Below, piece after piece: positions 23,357 to 32,616 of a stretch of DNA of 64,000 nucleotides. This stretch comes from Paragorgia papillata. Lineage: Eukaryota; Cnidaria; Anthozoa; Scleralcyonacea; Coralliidae. Under the pieces are notes generated by a model. That model made no database searches. It had not been told where the DNA came from and was given only the letters and a program-made list of their open reading frames with translations. The position numbers were made by a program, and so were the translations under genes. How positions within the stretch are numbered: the stretch's first letter is position 1; every line of letters starts with the position of its first letter. The stretch lies in contig JAWNZC010000372.1 of NCBI GenBank assembly GCA_035771165.1, forward strand, positions 743,501 to 807,500, given 5' to 3'.

Positions 23357-24354
23357 CAACCTCGTACCCAGGCTCTTTTCAACCCGCCGCGCGGAGAAAT
23401 ACCCTGGTATATCATGGTCACGTGACTACCAAAATCTGGTTGTGACAAATTTTGTTTGGACATGGGTGGGGTAGAGAAGATTTGAAGCTTCTTGCCGAAA
23501 GATTTACAGTTTGAGAAAAGACTTCGCTCTTGGATTCAAGGGTTCAGCGCTACGTGCACGATATGACTATGAATACTTTCGAAAAACGGCTGTTCACAGG
23601 AAACGGCTAACGTACGAGAGACTGGCGGCGCAAAGTCGCAAACAAGCGAAGAAAAGAAGCAGTCGACATGCAGATGGTAAATAATTTTAATATACCATTT
23701 CAAATTCTCATTCCTTTTCTAGCTGCTCAAGATTTCTGCTATAATGCTTTATATTCTTATATACAACATTACAACTTGTACGTTTTGATGTGAATACTAT
23801 ACGAACATTATTGAAGTGTTGAGCGGAGAGAAATTCGAACGGCTCGACGATCGTCGATTGCATCCAGATGGCAGAAGTTTTAAATTTATTGGATAAACAA
23901 AGGCGACAAGTAGCCGAGGAAAATATCTCAGCGCTTTGTATTTTTACGATTTATTTGGTATGATGTATGTTGTTGATAATTGTTCGTTTAAAATTAATGA
24001 TCAACCTTTTTTTTTGAGTACTGATTATCTCTGTTTATTTCACTTGTTTATATAAATCAGTTTCCGTCTCCGTTCCACAACTCGGTGTATTAAAGACTAT
24101 TTCTCTCCGCTCCACAGTAACACTTTGGGTTAATTTGGGATAATTTGGGTAGTATTCACATCAAAATAAGTAGTGTGTGTAAGGATAGCATTATAGCAAA
24201 AATCCCTGAGCAGCTAGATAAGAAATCGGCATCAAAGCGAATAAATTATTTACCCTCTGCGGCCTGCTTCTTTGCTTCACTTGTCTGCGCCGCGAGTCTC
24301 TCGTAGGGTCTTCTCTCCGCGCGGCGGGTTGAAAAGAGGCTGGGTACGAGGTTG
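23357..24354. mobile_element. MULE-like fold-back element with 9-bp target duplication
   Basis: The left end CAACCTCGTACCCAGGCTC is mirrored at the right end, followed on both sides by tcttttcaacccgccgcgcg. Flanking nonamers are CCAAAGTCT and CAAAAGTCT (8 of 9 identical). Inverted similarity continues through most of both arms; for example tacgagagactggcggcgca on the left matches cgccgcgagtctctcgta on the right. Each arm carries a short lysine/arginine-rich open stretch ending at a possible donor ggtaaataa, perhaps a captured exon. The nine-base duplication and long arms suggest the Mutator (MULE) superfamily; no transposase is present. Confidence 0.82.
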
Positions 24355-25085
24355 CAAAAGTCTTTGAATACGGCAGTTTAGCTGAAATTTAAAGCTGAAG
24401 AAACAAGCCTTGGAACATTTAAATTTCGCGGGAAAACAGAGCTGCTTGCAATTTTCATCGCTAAATATCTTAATGAATTTTGCTTTAAAGAAATAAACTT
24501 TTCAAAACCTTTCAACATTTTGGCTTAAGGCTATTTTTTTGGTATTTTTAAATTTCTATGGTGTAACGTAACCTAAACCAGGCTCAAGTTATAGTTCTAT
24601 TACATTGAAACAGCCCATACTAAAACCAAACAACAGTGAAAATACGCAAGAATTCTGGGAAATTTTTTTTTATGTTTTACACATCTGCTTAATTTACCCC
24701 ATTAATGGGCATGACAGTTGCATAGTCATGGGGCTTCAGAATGTTTCAAGATATCCCCAACAAAAAATTGAATGAATCTTGAGGTACCCCACTCTGCTTT
24801 ATAAAATGTTAATGTTGCCAGCCAGACTAAATTTTCCTCCAGTAATTGTGGGAAATAAAGACGGTAGAAGTTTTTCATCATCTTCAGTTTCCTTTAATGC
24901 AAACTAGATATTGTACTCAACATGATGCACACACATAATTTATTACATAAAAGAGTAGTACCCTCTTATTATCCCATGCCTACTAGCTGGAAATGCCAAG
25001 TGTACAACTTGATTGGGGAGTTTACGCTTTACCGTACCCGAGTCACATCACTGTGTCAGGTTAGTGTATAAAGCAAGGCAGTAAA
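24355..25085. other. Intron part between two MULE-like elements
   Basis: No supported gene or repeat. Confidence 0.4.
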
Positions 25086-25920
25086 CAACCTCGTCCCCAG
25101 GGCCATTTGTGGGAGCTGTGCCAAGATGGCGGCCAAGAACAAATGGCCCTGGCACAGGCTAAGCCATCACCACATCTGATTGGTCGAGATCCCGGCGGGC
25201 GGCAGGCGAACTCGCGGACATTTGTTTATTGGAATTGCTGGCTGTTAAAAACAACTTCAAAATGAATGAAAATGTGAGGGAAGCTGGCGAAACACCCGTA
25301 AAAACGTCGGAAGAATATGTAATGATGGATAGTGTCGTCTCTGTGCCCTGGCTGCCATACAACGAAGTCCATGGGACGGCAATTTAGAGTGTTTTCTAAA
25401 TCGGGCGAACGAAAGACTTGGTGAACAAAGTCAAAAGTATTTTGGCTGTGAAAGGAAAGTACAACACAGGGCAGAATTTACGTGTTTGGCCATTGAGAAG
25501 CAGGCTTTTTTCAAACAAGAATTCTCGACTAAACGAAGCCTAAATGTTTTTCAAAACGCTAAATTGTATCCACCGAAAACTCACGAAAACAAGGCCAGAC
25601 AATGGCAATCCAGTTTCTTGCGAATTTGGTACAACGGTGAAGCAAATGATAAATAATAAGCATTTACAGATGTTTATTAAAAGTGTATTTATTCTAATAA
25701 TTCGACAATGTATTTGGAAATGAATGTTTTGATTGTTTTCAGTTTGGGTGATCAGTCTAGACTAGGCGTGATAAACTTAGTGAAGACTGGGTCCAAGTCA
25801 AAAATGAGTCAAAATATGGCTCATTTTTTGCAGCCTGTGCCAGGGCCATTTGTTCCCGCCATTTTGTTTTTGGCCGCCATCTTGGCCCAGCCCCCACAAA
25901 TGGCCCTGGGGACATGGTTT
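25086..25920. mobile_element. MULE-like element, same family, 835 bp
   Basis: The left end is CAACCTCGTCCCCAGGGCC and the inverted right end AAACCATGTCCCCAGGGCC. Both are followed inward by atttgtggg and gccaagatggcggcc, so the inverted arms exceed 60 bp. Flanking nonamers are GGCAGTAAA and GGCCGGAAA (7 of 9 identical), an aged target duplication. Interior frames were not recognised. Confidence 0.75.
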
Positions 25921-26191
25921 GGCCGGAAACTTGCTAGTGGCTCGGTTAGTGTACACTGAGATGAGCGGTAAACACCGTTATTGATTAGGGTAATTATTTG
26001 TTTGGGTTAGGTTATCAAAAGTATCTTGCTTGGTGGCATAGGAATCGTTGAATTACTCGGGTACGGTAAACTGTAAAATTCCCACTTGATTGAGGACTGT
26101 TAGTTTTACTTTTTTAAATGATACTAGGGAAGTTGGTATGTAGCCTTTTCGGTTTTCTTAGGCAGATACAGTACCAGTATCCGCATGTATT

Positions 26192-26724
26192 TTTAAGTGA
26201 TAGTTAAAATATGAGCGGCCGATCTTTATAGGCATTTACAATGGCGAGCCGAAAATCAAATTCTAAGTGTAAATGATGAACACTTTGTTTAAGAGTCGTA
26301 GGAAAGGTTAGATAGGATCATTTACAGTCAGAATAAGACTGAGGCACTAGTGCCTATTAACTTTGATAAAACATTGACGTTTCATTAATCAATGTTTTAT
26401 GTAATAGATACAGCATGAGCAGCCGATCTGAGTCTGATTTACAAGGCGAGCCGTAGTAAATCAGATACAGCTCGGCTGCGAATGTTGTATCTTTCTTAAA
26501 ATACAAATGCATCTAAGTAATCAAGTTCACCAACTATTTTAGCGATATACTCTATTTTAGCCGAGAAAATCGAAGCTAAAGTTTATGTAAATCAGGACGA
26601 TTCTGTATCCGATTTACAACCTCTGCTACGGTATTGATTTCTTTTGTGTTTTCCTCATGCATTATTAATGAGTTTTTTAAATGCCCATAAAGATCGGCCG
26701 CTCATATTTTAACTATCACTTAAA
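26192..26724. mobile_element. Fold-back MITE with TTTAAGTGATAGTTAAAATA ends
   Basis: Inverted ends of about 45 bp read tttaagtgatagttaaaat then atgagcggccgatctttat and ggcattta. Inner sequence (ctaagtgtaaatgatgaa, gataaaacattgacgttt) recurs in a decayed copy at about 61685-61960. Non-coding; the target duplication is not clear. Confidence 0.75.
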
Positions 26725-27280
26725 GATGCTGATTAAACATTCATTTTTTTTGAATTTTCTTCATGAATGTATGAAATAACAAGAACGTGCGGATCCCAGC
26801 TAGCCGGGCTGCCCAGCTCAGATGAACAGGCCCTTAATATGTGGACGTGGTGTTTTTCATTTGACTTCGCAAGAACTTTTCATTATTATTAATACTCATA
26901 TGAACTTTGCCATGTATTTTTAAATTTTCGTCTGAAACGTTGTCTGCTTAAAACTTCCTGGCAATCCGATTCTACTGATTTTCACTGAATTGTTTTCATC
27001 TCAAGCGCTATTGTAAATATAGTTTTTGGGCTATTAATTTTATTACTGACGTTGGTTTTTCTCATCAAAACATGCACATGGAAGCCATTTGAAGGCTTGC
27101 TAAAAAAAAACTTTCAAAACTTCCAATAAACAGAATACATTTTACAACCAGAATATTACAGTCAAAATGGAAATACTGTCCCACTTTTTCTTCTGTAGTT
27201 CGTTGCGTATTACTGTATTGCTGTAGCTGCTACCGAAGCCTGAGAAATATTTTTGTTGAAAACTGTACAAAAATTGTATA

Positions 27281-27366
27281 ATCCCCGAGCCCAGGCGTAG
27301 GACCGAAAGCCCGGAGCCCAGTGAGGGTGCTAATCTCGACACGCGTGGAGTCCATTTTACACGCGT
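27281..27366 (+). repeat. Terminal fragment of the CCCCGAGCCCGGGC repeat family
   Basis: Plus-strand copy of the block seen inverted at 17838-17935. The opposite orientation of the two could mean they are the two ends of one 9.5-kb element, but both lie among unrelated insertions, so independent copies are more likely. Confidence 0.6.
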
Positions 27367-28294
27367 GTAGAAAAAATCATTTTAAAGTTAACGGTAGGGG
27401 ATTTGTATTTATTCCTTTTGCTGATTGGAATCAGTATTTATATATCCCGTAAACGCCAAGATCGGTATAAAGTTTCAGTATACATTAACCTTGTCCTTAT
27501 GTTGTTTTCAAGTTTTCGCTGAACCTAAGTTTTGTGATGTAGGCAAGTTTATCGATTACCGGGCAGAGTAAAAAAACTACGAAATAACACGTTTTACTGC
27601 TTAATAATACCAACAAATGCAAAACTAAGCTTTTAAACCTTGTGCAGTGTTCTTTGTTTGACACAAATAGCATAGTTTTTTTTAATGTGACTCTTTTGGT
27701 CTCTTTTCGTGCTACGAAAACATACAAAGTTTCCCTGGCGGCCATCTTGGTACTCCAAATTCTCCGCTGGCTTCATTTTTGGAGCCAGATGAGCAATCCA
27801 GTTTACATAGAGATCAGTCATATCGATACCAACGACGATTTATATCAAGAATTGGCGACTTTTATCGCTAGACTTTCCTCACGCTTTGGTAGCACAGAAG
27901 CGGAAGTGGGAAGGTTCTTCCATTTTGACTGTAAGTCTAAGTTTTGCTCTGACTCTTTTTTCTTCAATAACTTATATTTTCGAATGGAAATTTTCCTTTT
28001 GCTCTCCTGTGACAGTCTGATCATACTGTCCACGTTAAAGCGGGCGATGGGTTGTTGCTTCATATATTTCTAGTATTAAACGACTATCGACCATGAGAAG
28101 GCAGCAAAATAATTTTGCCTTGGGTTAGCTGCGTCTTGTACCAAGACCCTTTTGACTTAGTGGCTGTTTTCTGTTCATGACCATCTCGGTTTTCTTTGAT
28201 GTACCGCGGTTGTTGATTTATAATAGTTACTCCCAAACGATTAAAGATGCCATGTTTTGCTAAAATGTAAACTAGGAATGTAACATCAATATGC
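27367..28294. other. Intron part, unassigned open frames
   Basis: A plus-strand open frame (27642-28073) contains the possible start MSNPVYIEISHIDTNDDLYQ, but no domain was recognised and its 3' half is low-complexity. Possibly coding remains of a transposon. Confidence 0.3.
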
Positions 28295-28676
28295 AAGGGA
28301 GCGCGCCAGACTGACCTGTATTTCTTCTTCTTTGGTTCGGCGTTCCTTCATTTATATTCAGCCATTTTGAATAATGCGGTATACATCATTAGCGTATCGC
28401 AGGCGCGGGCTACGGGGCCGAAGGAAACCCGAGCGCGTTCCGAAAATGAAATAACGGTCGAAAGGAAGATAAATAGAAGGGGAGTGAAACGCCAGAGATT
28501 TTGTAAGATGATCCTGGTTGACCGTTGCTAGGAACATTTCCGTTGCTAGGAACATTTCTAGTTATGATCGATATACATGTATGATGTCACTATCCATCCC
28601 AAATGAAATAGTGAAATAAAAGCAGCCTGCTGCGGGGGCAGTGTTGAAATGCAAGTCGAAATATAGCAAGGTTGGT

Positions 28677-28785
28677 GTACTGCCGAAACATGAACGTAAT
28701 GTCTAACATTTGGACTTTATATTAAAGGGCCTTGGCTCCAAGTCCTCGAAACGTGAGACATCTACGTTCTATGTTTCGGCAGTAC
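28677..28785. repeat. Hairpin-forming inverted repeat
   Basis: gtactgccgaaacatgaacg at 28677 is mirrored by cgttctatgtttcggcagtac ending at 28785, with about 50 bases between the arms. A transcript would fold into a hairpin of about 110 nt. It may be a small MITE. Confidence 0.6.
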
Positions 28786-29246
28786 ATAAACTTTGCTTTT
28801 TGAGCAACCTCGATTTGATGTCACTATTACTATCAGTAGATCGAAGGAGGATTTCAGTTGATATGTGAGTAAATTAAATAATATTAATTACAATTTTACG
28901 ACGTGTTTCCTAAGTTCTTTGGATTTCGAACTTTACTTGGACGATGTAATTTAAATACAGCATTCGAACAGTGTTTTGTTTCTCTGACTCTGTCTTTGCA
29001 AATGGTTCGCTGTTCGCTAGCGATTATGTGTAGTGTTTACTGGACAGGAATTGAGGAATATCAGAAACGCTGGGACGGCTGGGTCATGGATTGTAACTGC
29101 TGGCAACTTATAAACGTTTGTTAAACTTACCTCGTGCGAACACCTAATATAGGCCGTACCCAATATGCCGTCAGTGGACAAAAAGCGCGCGAAGTAGTCT
29201 GGTCTTAGTAGTTAAATTTTGCATACCGGCATTTTAAATTTTCAAC

Positions 29247-29792
29247 ATGGACGCTGTTGAAGTAGAGTGTGCTGAAGCACTTTGCAGCCTTTCAGAGGCT
29301 GTTGAAATGAACATGGGCGTTGTTAAAGTAGAATGCGCTAAAGCACTTTGTAGTCTTTCAGAGGCTGTTGAAACAGATGAAAACCCTAGCTTTTGTCAAA
29401 GCTCTTGTCCGGTTGTACAGATGTCTGACAGCCCTGAAATGGCGGCAATTTCAGTTGCGATGGGCCCTTTGGAGCGACATTGTCGGGCATTGTTTGGCTG
29501 TTCATCACCAATTTGTTTCCAGCTTCTCATGGGTAAAACAAGGAAAATCTTTCAGAGACTTTGTCCAGCCTTTGCAGTCGCCATGCAAAGCACTGCCATC
29601 GTTTGTCTCGCTTCGATCTTGCTGTGTTGTTCCACTGTCCATTGTAAACATCAGACTTGGCTCGCCTTCAACAGCGTCAGGATAATAAACAACATCACTA
29701 GAAGCGTTTACAACATTCCCAATATCATCTTTCCAACCCGTCCAAGAGTTCTGAAAAAAACTAGGGTCGTCAAAAATGATTTCAGAATGTAA
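29247..29792 (+). pseudogene. Plus-strand ORF of the nested TIR element
   Basis: The 181-codon frame starts MDAVEVECAEALCSLSEAVE and immediately repeats the segment as VKVECAKALCSLSEAVE, an internal duplication of about 60 bp. Beyond residue 60 it overlaps the opposite-strand frame and loses any recognisable character, so the true coding part is probably only the first 50-60 residues. Function unknown. Confidence 0.35.
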
Positions 29793-29843
29793 AACATCAC
29801 AGGAAGTGTTAGAGCTGTCACAAGCAGCTGAAGCAAACGCCAT
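29505..29843 (-). pseudogene. Minus-strand ORF of the nested TIR element
   Basis: Starting at the internal ATG just inside the right TIR, the frame begins MAFASAACDSSNTSCDVLHS and is acidic and Ser/Asp-rich over about 110 residues. No known domain was recognised. Its position mirrors the plus-strand frame at the other end. It is probably the 5' part of one gene of the parental transposon. Confidence 0.35.
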
Positions 29844-30603
29844 TTTGAAACTAGCTAACCAGACTACTTCGTGCGCGTTTTGTCCACTAACGTCATAGTG
29901 GGTACGGCCTATTGATTGTTGACAGATCAAGGGCTACGAGCATAGCTAGATTTCAAAACCCAAATAACGCATCGCCATTGGTTAATACTCCATCACGTGA
30001 CAGTTGTTTCTTTCCCCTCCCTTTCCCTTCCCTCCTTTCTTCGCCCTCGTCACGATCGGAAATGGCGGCTGTCGACTGGGACCTAATCCAGGCTGACCTG
30101 GATTAGCTACGCATGCGTAGAACGAATATCTTGCGTGTAAACGTCATCAATACACGCGAGACCAAGCAAGGCTGGCGCGAGATGAATAAGGAGCGAAGGA
30201 GCGTTGTGGTACATGTGGGTTCATACGATAAAATTAGGAAGATAAAGGAAAATAATGGATCCGTTGAAGCATTTGTTGATTTGAAATCAAATATGGCGGG
30301 AAAATTAGACGAAGAACAAGGTGCAATCTAATATGACTAAAATCTGTTGTTTGTTGACCGTTTACTACCCCCAAAAGAAGTCGGGTTGCTTTTTTTTGGC
30401 AGATGTGTGTACTCAATTGACCTTTAAAACGGATTTTAAAGTATACTTGACTGACGAAGTGACGAGTTGACATAAAACAAACCCAATCAACTACTATGGA
30501 GGGTGAATAAAGATCTCAACTATTAGATAACTTTGATTGATTTTTTCTTTGTCTTGATTTTGTTTTTGGCTATATATGGACAGTTAACTTGTTATTGTTT
30601 TGC

Positions 30604-30622
30604 GTGTGTGTGTGTGTGTGTT
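30604..30622. repeat. (TG)n microsatellite
   Basis: Short uninterrupted TG repeat inside the composite element. Confidence 0.9.
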
Positions 30623-30883
30623 TTGAATTTAGTAAATTTCATCAAGCTCGGCCGACAACTCACGTGAGCCAGCACGCACGTGGCCTGCGAACTGCCCCAT
30701 GAAAGTGGCCGATTTTCTATGCGATTCTCGATCGTGAAACGCTCGGACCTCGGGTGTCCTTCGGCCCTGTAGCCCGCGCCTGCGGCACGCTAATCATATA
30801 TACAGCATTATTCAAAATGGCTGAATATAAATGAAGGAACGCCGAACAAAGAAGAAATACAGGTCAGTCGGGCGTGCTCCTTT

Positions 30884-31675
30884 GAAATATTTACAATCAA
30901 GTCGTTGAATTTCCTTTTTAATTCATCATATACTCTAATGTTTTTTTGGTTATTGTATGCTATACAGCAAAATTGGCGAACATTGCATGTGCAAAAATGA
31001 ATGCTCTTTTTAGGGCTGCCCCCGCCGCCGCAAATTTCCCTTTCGTAAATGGTCGTTACCATCCCAAACAGTCGCTACCATCCCAGGCCTCATAGAATGT
31101 CGGATAACCGGGGGGACCGTTCTTAATTTCCGTATGTCACGAGGACACGAGTTGATAAATTCTGCGATTAGTGAGGTTGACAGCCATTCTCCGGGCATTC
31201 CTCTATCGTATATCGAACAAGAATTATTAGATACTAGTCTTTTTGAGATCAATCGTCAACTGATCAACAGTAAACATCGTCCTTTGTCAGTGAAGACATA
31301 AGCACGTGCAACATTGATTGTTGGTTAGGACAATTTCAAACTATCAATTCTATCGATTGTTTTTCCAAAGAATTCGCCATCGATGCAACGGATTACAATC
31401 TACAAGTCCCTTCACACAAAAATTACAGAACGTTGAAAGAGAACACACGAGTAATCTCGTGTAGTTTAATGAGTTTAATGAAAGGGAAAATTGCCCCGCC
31501 GCCTTAAGTAGCTTCCGGCGCCCCTGGTTGTTGCATTGCTTTTGAATAAAACGGTTTCAAACTACCTAACGTTTTAGCAAGATATTCATGTAAAGCTTCT
31601 TCTAACATTTCCCAATAATTTGTCAAACTATATCAATCATATCATCCAATCTTCTATTTTCTACCTGTTTTATAG
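30884..31675. other. Intron part before the first Ig exon
   Basis: No gene recognised. ggcgcccctg at 31519-31528 resembles a hAT-type end, but no matching partner was found. The last 50 bases are pyrimidine-rich and lead into the acceptor at 31674-31675. Confidence 0.45.
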
Positions 31676-32002
31676 CTGGTATTTCTCTTCCATCTTTTGG
31701 TGATAGTATTTACGTCGCTAACGGATCCGATGTTACTTTAGCATGGACATATGACTTTCCTGGCAAAACAGTTAACTCTGCTGAATTGCTTTTCAGCAAT
31801 GATGTTAAAACGGAAAAACTTGCTCAAATTTTTAGTGGCGTAGTATATATAATCCCCAGTATTTTACCTAATATTAACGTCACACCGCCAGCAACATTGG
31901 TGTTGAAAAGTGTAAGTCTGGATTATAATGGGACGTACACATTTACTGTGCTTGGCCTGTATCCTGCTCCTCCTCCTTCTGATATTCTGGTTATTGTTGT
32001 AG
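31676..32002 (+). CDS. Ig-like domain 1 exon, V-set-like, without cysteines
   Basis: The exon of 327 bases is phase 1 at both ends, with acceptor ctgttttatag and donor gtaagaaa. It encodes 109 residues. After GSDVTLAWTYDF (B strand, Trp24 where the first Ig cysteine is expected), the domain runs to VSLDYNGTYTFTV, where the D-x-N-G-x-Y motif is kept but the second cysteine is Phe90. There is no cysteine at all. N-glycosylation sites are at N16-G-S, N68-V-T and N85-G-T. Cysteine-less first Ig-like domains with this pattern are known from cnidarian Alr allorecognition receptors; similarity of overall layout supports a cell-surface recognition role, but this is inference. It would follow the signal-peptide exon at 18711. 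Confidence 0.85.
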
Positions 32003-32437
32003 GTAAGAAATTCATTGTTTTTATTGCGACTGATGCCGGGTGAAGTCAGTGAACTATTGTAAACAGTTATTGTTGGATGCCGTTGCTGCATAAAGACTGC
32101 GAACTTTGTTGCTTGCCAAAGGTTGAAGCTGATAACGCAAACCAACGGTTTGAGAACTCTTACTGTTCTGCAGAAAACCATTCAGAATTGTTTTATTATT
32201 ACATAAAAAATTGATGCAGTTATTATTTAGTGCAATTCTTAAAATTGTGTAGGTAGAAAACAATTGCTTTTGTATTTAGATAAACTGCATGGTTTATTTA
32301 TGGCGTTTTTGTAAAGGAGAATTGCTAAAGACGAAAAAAAATATTTGAAAGCAACGAGTGCCGTACTCCAGTAACACTCGATTAAACGAATTGTCTGTTT
32401 TTAGTTCAGTTTTGTTCTCATTTATTCCCGTTTGCAG
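32003..32437. other. Intron after domain 1
   Basis: No feature recognised. Confidence 0.5.
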
Positions 32438-32516
32438 AACCAGCATTTGTGCACCCTGAAACACAGAGCTTTATGAAACAAGCTCGGTATCATGATCCTA
32501 GTCGTAGCTGTGGATA
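32438..32516 (+). pseudogene. Possible truncated Ig exon
   Basis: After an acceptor-like tttattcccgtttgcag, a phase-1 reading gives EPAFVHPETQSF and then stops at TAG after about 27 residues. Ig exons in this gene begin with x-[KER]-P in the same way, so this may be the 5' end of a former Ig exon truncated by the palindromic insertion that begins just downstream (32529). Weak evidence. Confidence 0.25.
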
Positions 32517-32528
32517 GTCTAAAAATTA

Positions 32529-32616
32529 TGACGTCACAGCGTGTAAAGAAGAAAACCGTACGACACGAGACGAAGTCGAGTGGTGTGACTGTTGTTTTTT
32601 ACACGCTGTGATGTCT
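32529..32616. repeat. Small palindromic element
   Basis: gacgtcacagcgtgtaaa on the left is mirrored by tttacacgctgtgatgtc on the right, with about 50 bases between. Probably a small MITE. Confidence 0.6.

Larger units (their letters stand above)
29152..29909. mobile_element. Nested TIR element with TA target duplication and two convergent ORF starts
   Basis: Terminal inverted repeats of about 50 bp start GGCCGTACCCA and continue agtggacaaaa, gcgcg, gaagtagtctggt. TA flanks both ends. Just inside the left TIR an ATG (29247) opens a plus-strand frame. Just inside the right TIR an ATG (complement of 29841-29843) opens a minus-strand frame. Two convergent frames starting at the termini look like an internally deleted two-gene transposon. 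Superfamily not determined. Confidence 0.75.
28295..30883. mobile_element. 2.6-kb composite element with about 145-bp inverted arms
   Basis: The left arm (28295-28440) reads gagcgcgcc, gactgacctgtatttcttct, ttcggcgttccttcatttat, attcagccattttgaataat, gcaggcgcgggctac. The right arm (30738-30883) is its inverted copy with about one change per ten bases. Other insertions are nested inside: a hairpin at 28677-28785 and a TIR element at 29152-29909. No transposase domain was recognised. Superfamily unknown. Confidence 0.75.

Noticed and set aside
17838..27366. A single 9.5-kb transposon bounded by the inverted CCCCGAGCCCGGGC fragments
   Set aside because: The same fragment occurs alone at several other places, and the interval contains the signal-peptide exon and unrelated complete elements.
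27642..28073. 143-codon plus-strand ORF
   Set aside because: Half is low-complexity Phe/Leu and no family was recognised; kept only as a note on the region.
29912..30106. ORF ending EMAAVDWDLIQADLD
   Set aside because: Short, inside a composite transposon, with no domain.
31510..31535. Right terminus of a second hAT element (ggcgcccctg)
   Set aside because: No matching left terminus with an eight-base duplication was found upstream.
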